This document shows, piece after piece, positions 57,041-64,000 of a DNA stretch of 64,000 nt. Each line of letters begins with the position of its first letter. Position 1 is the first letter of the stretch. Both the position numbers and the translations under genes were made by a program. The stretch spans positions 113,992,821 through 114,056,820 of the forward strand of contig NC_091123.1 in the NCBI RefSeq assembly GCF_040183065.1. Reading direction: 5' to 3'. Source of the DNA: Periplaneta americana (taxonomy: Eukaryota > Arthropoda > Insecta > Blattodea > Blattidae). The notes below the pieces were generated by a model. It was given only the letters and a program-made list of their open reading frames with translations, made no database searches and had not been told where the DNA came from.

Positions 57041-57835
57041 TGGTGGATCGTCACATTTCTGCTTTTCGATCCACCATCCCTTTAATACATACAACCCTTT
57101 TCTATTAGAGACTAATATATTCATTTGCCGAGTATTTCTTGATTACTTTCTAATGTTCTGAATTGCTATATGTCCTTCCCTCTATGTCCTCTTCTATTCT
57201 CTCTCATAGGCCTACCTAGACTGTCTCCCTTCCATTTCTCGCTTTCCTATTAAATATTGCATGTTCCTTACTTAATAATTTGCATTATTTATTTATTTTC
57301 TTCTCTACTCTCAAATCTACCTAAGCTTACTCTGTTATTTTTCAGCTATTTTCTCCTACATTAATTGTTGACTTTTCCCTTTTCTCTATTTACATCGCTT
57401 ATTTTTTTCTGTCCTCTGTTTATTTACGTATTGATCTCCTCTTCACTCCTAAATATCCTATTGTATTACCTCTTTCCATATATTTATTTCTATAATACTC
57501 CTACAGTTATAATACCCCTGATACTACTCCCAATCCACAACATTGAAAAACATGAAATATCTAATTCACTTAATTATACTTGCAATTTCTCTCTCTTCAC
57601 TTTGCATTTGTTCACATATTTTTCACTTTAATTCTCTTTTATTCATTGTTTGTTAGTCTATCTTATTATATTCTTACACTATCTTTTTACACGTAACACT
57701 TTCTTCTATGTTCCTATTCTACCACTTTTGCCACCCCTAACTTTCTTGCACTCACTTTTTAGCACTCTGCTTCTTCGCTAATAATCTCTCCAAAGCCCTA
57801 TCTATCTATTCTGTCCTCACAATCACTAATATCTG
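57041..57835. other. pyrimidine-biased DNA led by a perfect 11-bp hairpin
   Basis: ATGGTGGATCG and CGATCCACCAT pair around a loop of about 16 nt near 57040-57077. The following 750 bp is T/C-biased on the plus strand, giving a hydrophobic 88-codon frame (57365-57631) that I regard as compositional. It may be one repeat unit of unknown class. Confidence 0.4.
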
Positions 57836-59057
57836 GTAGTCGCTTCGTTCCTTCGCTCGAGTAAACTAAATATCGATACGATAAACGCGGGCGTTCTAAC
57901 ATAATTACTTTAGACTAATACTAGGCCTACATAATAAAATTTAAACTTTTAATATTAATTTTCTTGTAAATACGAGCATGTTTGCATCTATAGAAAGAGT
58001 CACTTTCCGGGAATATTGTATGTCCGCCTAATGTCAAGTCAAAAGACCAATAAAATCGCTTGATACATTTTTATTATTATTATTATTATTATTATCATCA
58101 TCATCATCATCATAATATAGTCGTCGTCAAATTTTACAAGCCACCTAGGAATTTTGATGCTAAAGGTGTCCTACAAGCAAAACTCAGCTCGGACTCGTTG
58201 CGGCGCGCATGCTAGACCCCTCTTACGCCCCTTAAGTAAGCGTGAGAGGATGTCATCTGTGCGAGACAGTCATGCCCGCTGGTTTCTGCGCAATGAGTTT
58301 TCTTTGTCGCATGCCTATAATCATATTATAGCCTATGTTCAGCTTACCAAATTTCACAAGTGGCGAAATTACTTTTAGCACGTCTCTTTGCTTAACATCG
58401 TACGGGACAAATCTCAGTCAAGAGGCACGTATGGGACTTCTTCAGAAGATGAATTCATCTCCATTTTCCTCTCGTGATTGTAACCCAGGTCGCCGGATTT
58501 TCAGCCGTAATGATAACAGATCTTAGAAAATAGAATCAGAAACGTGGGAGGATAGTTAATTTTTATAGAGAGAGATATAACGTCAATTAGTTAAATGTTG
58601 AGGTTGAAGAAGCGGCATCATAAGTCAAAAGTTGAAGTTCCGGTCAGAGAAGAGTTGCGTGCACCAGATGAACCGCAAACAAAGGGACGCGCTGCATTTG
58701 GGCGCTTGTGCAAGTGCACGAGTTGTCGAGATGTCTTTAGAGCTCGTGTCTCACCGATCGTGCTCTGTGAAGTAATGTCACGATTACTGTCGTTATATAA
58801 ATAACGTAAAATAATTTTTCTTTCACAAATCTTGGACAATCATTTTATATTTTTGTCGAGACTTAACGATACTGTACTGATCGTTTCTTCTAATAGGGTT
58901 TCTAAAATTTCTCCTAACTCAAAATCATCCGAAATAATATTTGGCTAGTGGAGACACGTGTGTTTTATTGTTGTGCTATAAATCGTGGAATAATTTTATG
59001 TAGAGGTATTTCTTAATGGAAAAGTAAATCTTAATTGATGGAATTTAAAAATCATTG
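57836..59057. other. unassigned DNA
   Basis: An (ATT)n(ATC)n array lies at about 58071-58112. Less AT-rich strips at 58180-58300 and 58600-58790 have short frames (74, 69, 73 codons) without known motifs. Confidence 0.35.
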
Positions 59058-59355
59058 TGGGTGGTTGGGTAGCTAAGCTGATAGAACAACTAGCTCCGGA
59101 CTGGAAGGTCCCGGGTTCAATTTAAGGTGATGCAAGTGTTTTTCTCGTTGCTAGAACTTCCAGAACCGCCACGAAATTCACACAGTCTCTTATCAAATTG
59201 AATACTGTGTCTTTGTCAGAGGTAGAAGGTAGTCAGAACATGGTGTGTCCACACCATCTCGTTCTAGTGTCGAAGTCTAGAAAGCATGGAACTCTGCCTC
59301 TATGCCTCCCCAAGCGCTTTCATGGTTTGTAATGGGGATAATTTTACGTTAGGTA
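59058..59355 (+). mobile_element. tRNA-derived SINE, older copy of the 34.5-kb family
   Basis: Head TTGGGTAGCTAAGCTGATAG...CCGGACTGGAAGGTCCCGGG with body GTTTTTCTCGTTGCTAGAAC and ATGCCTCCCCAAGCGCTTTC, matching 34494-34808 with many substitutions. Only one copy of the 48-bp internal unit is present. Confidence 0.85.
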
Positions 59356-59879
59356 TAACAAAAATCTTTTCAGCAATTTCGTAATATAATAATAAGTTAA
59401 AGTAGAACAAATATTAATTGCGAAGGAAATGAACGAAAAATTGTTTTTTTTTTTTTGTATTATAAGATGATGCATTGAAGGATAGTTTTGTTGCCATGCT
59501 GATCACACTGTATGTATGTTGAAAAAGTTTCGCTATTCGTGAATGTCTTGTTTAAGATTTTTCGGAAAGAAAACATGACGAGCGCCACCAAATTTTTAAA
59601 CTAAATGATGATTAATTAAGGAATTAAATCCATTAATAAATTATGTCGGAGCTTCGGAGCTGTTATTATTAATAGTTCTAATGATAATGTATGATTACAA
59701 AATATGTAAATGCTCTCAACTCAAATTTTCTTCGAAATTTATTCTTCTCTTAGAGACTTCAATTCTGCTTTGATTATTTTTTAAGTTACAGACCTACATA
59801 AAGTGTGTTATTCTTATTAATTAATTTTTTGTTATAGAAATCACTTCATCGTGTTTATAATTTTTACTACTGAAATTAA
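59356..59879. other. unassigned AT-rich DNA
   Basis: No gene or repeat recognised. Confidence 0.4.
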
Positions 59880-60045
59880 CTACTACTGCTACTACTACTA
59901 CTACTGCTACTGCTACTACAAATGGCTTTTAAGGAACCCGCAGGTTCATTGCCGCCCTCACATAAGCCATCGGTCTCTATCCTGTGCAAGATTAATTCAG
60001 TCTCTATTATCATATCCCACCTCCCTCAAATCCATTTTTTCATAG
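59880..60045 (-). mobile_element. LINE 3' end, copy 4, minus strand
   Basis: The reverse complement encodes MDLREVGYDNRD, then INLAQDRDRW in the frame used by copies 1-3. It ends AATGAACCTGCGGGTTCCTT followed by a (GTA)n/(GCAGTA)n tail at 59918-59880. Extreme 5' truncation to about 125 bp. Confidence 0.85.
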
Positions 60046-60054
60046 TCTAATGCA

Positions 60055-60240
60055 AAGAAAAAGAACATGTTTATCCCAACATAAGTGTTGGTCTATTATT
60101 ATTCCGAGATACTTAACTTGAGGAGATTCATTTAGAATAGGACAGTTACAATATTATTTATTAGAAAGACAATTGGATGTATGATTTTTAAATAATTATT
60201 TATTTGAATTGGCTTTAGTTTAAACACAAAACACGTTAAT
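60055..60240 (-). mobile_element. LINE reverse-transcriptase fragment, minus strand
   Basis: The minus frame reads PILNESPQVKYLGIIIDQHL then CWDKHVLF near 60145-60060, the same RT thumb segment as at 14241-15115 (VKYLGIIFDIHLKW). No other RT block remains. It is flanked by the 3' end of a different LINE family. Confidence 0.8.
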
Positions 60241-60547
60241 CTAGATATTCAGAGGGAAATTTGAAACTAGTGTTAATTGCATTTTATTTTTCATCCTGAC
60301 ATCCCGAACCCTTTTTGAAATTTCAAGTGGTACTTTTATATTATGATACTTAAATTTGAAAGAGTATTGAATTGTTAGACTTCTAATTCATTTATTTCAC
60401 ATCTTTTGTTTTCTATTGTCGCTGGTAACCTGGATTGTTGTTATTTTCAGTTGGTTGTATGATGAAAAAATTTTATTTTGGTTAATTTCCTAAATTTAAT
60501 ACATTAAATGTTCAAAATCTACTCCAGTGTTGGCTAGATAGTAATAC

Positions 60548-60730
60548 CACAGTCTAGCACATACAGTCACGAAGCTTGAGTTTATGAGGATATTAGGGAC
60601 AATAGACTGTGCTGGTACTATTTCGCATTGTCTGTAATGAGGCGATAGTAGCGATCCTAGTGGTTAGCAACTATCTATGGATGCATATTTACTACGTATT
60701 GAGCTTCATGACTGTATATACTAGACTGTG
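60548..60730 (-). mobile_element. 182-bp-class MITE, copy 4
   Basis: Opposite orientation to copies 1-3. Termini CACAGTCTAGCACATACAGT and ACTGTATATACTAGACTGTG. The 7-bp target duplication GTAATAC is perfect at 60541-60547 and 60731-60737. Confidence 0.92.
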
Positions 60731-60830
60731 GTAATACAGTCTATATCGAAACTTCTCTAGTATTGTCATAGTATCAAAACCATACAAAAATAACGTAAAC
60801 TCGAACTTCGGCTTTTATTATCCTCTATCC

Positions 60831-61157
60831 GAGCCATTTTCAACCTGTGTGCCGCTACACACTAATGTGCGGGGAATGTTCCGCTGGTGTACCGCGAAAA
60901 AATGAAAATAGTAAAGCCTGTAATACAACAATAATTAGGAAAGTAAAAGTAAAAGATTATTTTACAAACGTGAGTCCACAATAGTCAACATTCAGCGAAC
61001 GCGGCACAAGACAACATTATTAGTAAACACAGTTCTTCTTACAACCCTCAAAATTCCCCCTGGTTAGGAACTACTGGGTTAGATTATATGGGTGTGCCGC
61101 GGAATTTAAATTACACCTTTAGTGTGCTACATGTTTAAAAAAGGTTAAAAATCGCTG
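60831..61157. mobile_element. hAT-like MITE, about 327 bp
   Basis: The left end GAGCCATTTTCAACCTGTGT and right end, read on the minus strand, CAGCGATTTTTAACCTTTTT are imperfect inverted repeats of the CAG-N-GATTTTCAACC class. GTGTGCCGC-type motifs occur near both ends. Flanks TCTATCC and TCTACCC may be a decayed target duplication. Confidence 0.55.
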
Positions 61158-61184
61158 TCTACCCTGTTTTATTTTTTAAAGAAT

Positions 61185-61620
61185 AGAATGTGACATTTTA
61201 TGGGGCAGAAACATGGACATTACGACTAAGAGAAGAAAAACAACTAGAAGCATTTGAAATGTGGATATGGAGAAGAATAGAACCTGTGAAATGGACAGAC
61301 AGAATAAGAAATGAAGCTGTGTTGGAAACAGTGGGTGAAGAAAGAATGTTGCTGAAACTGATCAGGAAGAGAAAAAGGAATTGACTGGGTCACTGGCTGA
61401 GAAGAAACTGCCTACTGAAGGATGCACTGGACGGAATGGTGAATTGAAGAAAAGTTCAAGGCAGAAGAAGATATCAGACGATAGACAACATTAAAATTAT
61501 ATGGATCGTATTCGGAGTCTAAGAGAAATGCGGAAAGTAGGGAAGATTGAATAATACTGGATTTGCAGTGAAAGACATGCCCTTGGGCAGAAAACTATGA
61601 ATGAATGAGGTTTATAATAC
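61185..61620 (+). mobile_element. LINE reverse-transcriptase C-terminus, plus strand
   Basis: MTFYGAETWTLRLREEKQLE, FEMWIWRRIEPVKWTDRIRN and GEERMLLKLIRKRKRN match the minus-strand fragment at 43765-44140. After the stop at 61382-61384, GRRRYQTIDNIKII and AVKDMPLGRK follow in other frames. The 3' tail is AATG-type near 61608-61616. Confidence 0.85.
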
Positions 61621-61689
61621 AGGGCCATAGTGTTTCTTAATGATAGTTTGTGTTACTATTTGAAATATCCTGTAATCAACAGTAGTATT

Positions 61690-61835
61690 TGTATGCAAAT
61701 CTGGAGTTCAGCTAGAAGCTCCCTGTGAAGCAGGCTTGAATAATTTCAAGGAAAAAATTGTTCCGGGGCCGGGTATCAATCCCGGGACCCTTCGCTTAAC
61801 GCACGAATGCTCTACCGATTGAGCTACTCGTTATA
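61690..61835 (-). mobile_element. tRNA-derived SINE (asparagine-like), copy 2, minus strand
   Basis: The reverse complement has head GAGTAGCTCAATCGGTAGAG, loop GCGTTAA (GTT) and B box CGGGATTGATACCC, then the 3' part AAGCTCCCTGTGAAGCAGGC in plus view. It lies head to head with copy 3. Confidence 0.8.
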
Positions 61836-61854
61836 TTTGTTACTGCAGGTACGT

Positions 61855-62080
61855 TAACAGAAAGCCACAATTTAAGTCACACAGAATTGTGTGCACTCAA
61901 AGTTCGGTTTCTGGCGTCTTGTCAGCCCATTTGAGTTGTGTGGATATAAAGGCAAGTTTTGTGACTGTGTCTTATATGGTTCCTAGGGTAGCTCAGTCGG
62001 TAGAGCATTCGTGTGCTAAGCGAAGGGTCCCGGGATCGATATCCGGCCTCGGAATAATTTTTCCTTTGAAATTATTTAAT
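61855..62080 (+). mobile_element. tRNA-derived SINE (asparagine-like), copy 3, plus strand
   Basis: The 5' segment (TTTCTGGCGTCTTGTCAGCC) and head (TAGCTCAGTCGGTAGAGCAT; GGGATCGATATCC) match 39495-39700. With copy 2 it forms an inverted pair whose arms share about 80 bp of head. Confidence 0.8.
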
Positions 62081-62475
62081 AATATTTGTAGTTTTATTTT
62101 ATTGAGACTAATCAACAATAACAATCCAGGTTGTCAGGCAGTGATAGAAAACAAAAGATATGAAACAAATGAATAAGATATATGGGCAATAAAATTGAAT
62201 ACTGTTTCAAATTTAAATATCATAACTGAGGTGTCATTTGAGAAATTTCGAAGGGGTTGGGAGTGAGCGAGTTAAATGTAAAATGCTGTTAACACTGGTT
62301 TTTAAACTGTCCCCTCATTATTAAATTTCACCTGTTTTTTTTTTGTTTAAATTATATTAAATTAAATTGAAATTAACAATTTTTTAAGACTGGGAAGTTT
62401 TGAAATTTAAAGCTCTTTATAATTTATTGTCTTGCTTAAATACAGAGCGTTCAATTTAAAAGCGGACCCTCCATA
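62081..62475. other. unassigned AT-rich DNA
   Basis: No gene or repeat recognised. Confidence 0.4.
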
Positions 62476-63186
62476 TAAAGAGTGCGTCAGAAAGAACGGA
62501 TGGATTTCAAACTATCGATACGCAACGAGGAGAGAGATATAGTGAGGGGGACCATGACTGTTGGGTCAACCATAGAATGCAGTTTCAGTTGAGAACATGG
62601 TGTTGGTCTGACGTACAACGTGCTTTCATCGTAAATACATTTTTGAAAAATTAAGAGTCTGTGATCGCCACTCAGGACTCATTTCGACATCGGACGTCAC
62701 GCTAGGATTCCAACTCGGAATACAATTTTGCGGTGGGTGGCTTCACTTCGTACCACAGGTTCAACATTAAAGAAGAAATCACCTGGACGAACACGGAGCG
62801 CGTGTACATCTGCAAATGTGGAGACAGACAGTAGGTTGTCCGGCCACCTCAACGATCAGCCCGCAAGCATGCTATTGCACTGAGATTGTCCGAGGCTACT
62901 TCTTTCTTTGGGACCATTTGAAGGCGTAAGTTTGTAAACATCGATCACATACACTGGACGAAATGAAGACAGCGATTCGTGAAGAAATCGTGGCAATTGC
63001 ACCAGCTATGACTGTGAAAGTGATGCCTATATTGAAAGCCAAGGACATCATATGGACGATGTTGTTTTCCATAAATAAACTGCATGTATTGGTGAATATG
63101 TTGATAACAATAAATTTTTGATTTGATGAATCCTTACAATTTTCTTGCCATGTGAAATCCATCCGTTCTTTCTGACGCACCCTGTA
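62476..63186 (+). mobile_element. internally deleted mariner-type element, 711 bp
   Basis: Left terminus TAAAGAGTGCGTCAGAAAGA and right terminus (minus strand) TACAGGGTGCGTCAGAAAGA pair over about 40 bp, perfectly from GTGCGTCAG to GGATTTCA. TA lies at both ends. Inside are a degraded helix-turn-helix region (RNTILRWV, TTGSTLKKKSPGRTRSV) at about 62710-62830 and a C-terminal piece (YFFLWDHLKA-stop, DEMKTAIREEIVAIAPAM) at 62890-63030. The catalytic core between them is missing, so the N- and C-terminal ends have been joined by deletion. Confidence 0.85.
62690..63120 (+). pseudogene. mariner transposase: HTH remnant joined to C-terminus
   Basis: RNTILRWVASLRTTGSTLKK is the second helix-turn-helix of mariner-type transposases, followed by the GRPRS-like basic link. 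The C-terminal part carries FFLWDHLKA (the position of the third catalytic Asp is occupied by a different residue, apparently Tyr) and continues to a stop at about 63118-63120. Stops and frame changes occur throughout. Confidence 0.75.
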
Positions 63187-64000
63187 GAAGATGTTAGAAG
63201 TGATTGTCCCTCCGTTTGAATGCATTTGCCCACAACAGTTGATTGTTGCTTGATTAGTAATTATTATGTAATACATACGACGTAGAAGTATAATTAGGTA
63301 TATTATTATTATTATTACACACAAAAAATATATTATATAATTATGCCTTATACTCTTCAATGTGCGATCCTCTATTAAACTGAACCCTTTATGCCATTGA
63401 ATGAAATACATGTAGCTATAGATGCATTTAGCAACCTGTCACTTTTAATTTCTTAATTAGAAAACAATTAGATAATTTGTAAATATTTTGTTGTGTGTAA
63501 TAACTTTCACTAATCTCTTCGCTTCCTTCGAGTCTTCCAAGTTCATTGTAAAAACACACACACGTACGCGCGTGTGCGTGAGCGGTCGGTTACGTAGTAA
63601 CACAATGGAATGGTGAGGTAATGCCAGAAGGAGATTGTTTGATATGTCGCCTTGCATTCCTCCATCTTGCCGGAAGTGCGTAATTAGGGGCATTCTTTTC
63701 TCTTTTTGGGTTCACCTCGCAATGTTCTAGACACGAAAGTTCCATGTTAGTCAGCAATAAACATATTCAATGCAGTTCATACACTGAGTTATGTAAAATA
63801 GTGCAATGCATATTCTGACTGCAATGGAGTTTCCTGAGAACGTGTGCAATATCGACACAAAGCTCAAGTCGGCGGTGAAAATAAGCGCTTTTACTTTGTT
63901 TCCTATCTCAGAGCTGAACTTTTCCCACGGAGCAAAGCCTGGCTCAACTGTAGCAAATAATACCCCTGATGTTTAAATCTGAGATAGGAAGTTCAGATAA
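63187..64000. other. unassigned DNA
   Basis: No gene recognised. A CACACACGTACGCGCGTGTG near-palindrome is at about 63556-63577, and CCTATCTCAG (about 63901) is inverted as CTGAGATAGG (about 63981). Probable repeat continuing beyond the window. Confidence 0.35.

Noticed and set aside
1-64000. CRISPR arrays, bacterial operons, rRNA genes or integrated viral genes
   Set aside because: No regularly spaced repeats with unique spacers, no ribosome-binding-site-led compact genes and no recognisable viral proteins; the content is eukaryotic repeats throughout.

Overview
This is an AT-rich, repeat-saturated stretch of animal nuclear DNA, most likely from an insect with a large genome. The LINE protein tails and the tRNA-derived SINE families look to me like those of cockroaches and termites (Blattodea). 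That placement rests on family recognition, not on a search. I find no complete host protein-coding gene, no intact tRNA or rRNA gene, no CRISPR array and nothing bacterial. Almost every readable peptide belongs to a broken mobile element. Three large open frames (22.8-24.3 kb) and one more (32.4-33.4 kb) come from stop-poor simple-sequence DNA and are not credible genes.

Layout. 0-8 kb: a LINE reverse transcriptase (RT) fragment, a foldback MITE, two SINEs, a mariner derivative with long inverted repeats, and a LINE 3' end split by a SINE. 8-17.6 kb: mostly unassigned DNA, then a hAT-like BED-finger exon, a minus-strand LINE split by a palindromic tRNA-derived insertion, a MITE, a second mariner derivative and a pseudogene of a recurrent uncharacterised family. 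17.6-25 kb: mainly unassigned, plus a 77-bp minisatellite and a SINE. 25-31 kb: an interrupted LINE, a mariner with DD41D spacing, another mariner tail and a hAT-like MITE. 31-38 kb: triplet-repeat DNA, a SINE with clean target duplications, MITEs and a tandem SINE. 38-50 kb: LINE, mariner and hAT remnants and a 1-kb foldback. 50-56 kb: a hAT element with a perfect 8-bp target duplication, a 33-bp minisatellite invaded by a SINE, another foldback and a LINE tail. 56-64 kb: SINEs, LINE tails, a MITE, a hAT-like MITE and an internally deleted mariner.

Two signals stand out. First, the palindrome TAGGCCTA occurs 14 times by my count. Where related repeat copies can be compared inside the window, it (or TAGCCTA) is a 5-6 bp insertion at a TA with the TA duplicated, as expected for excision footprints of a TA-targeting DNA transposon. 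Second, a 182-186 bp MITE family is present four times, each copy flanked by a perfect 7-bp target duplication that fits one near-palindromic consensus (NTARTAY).
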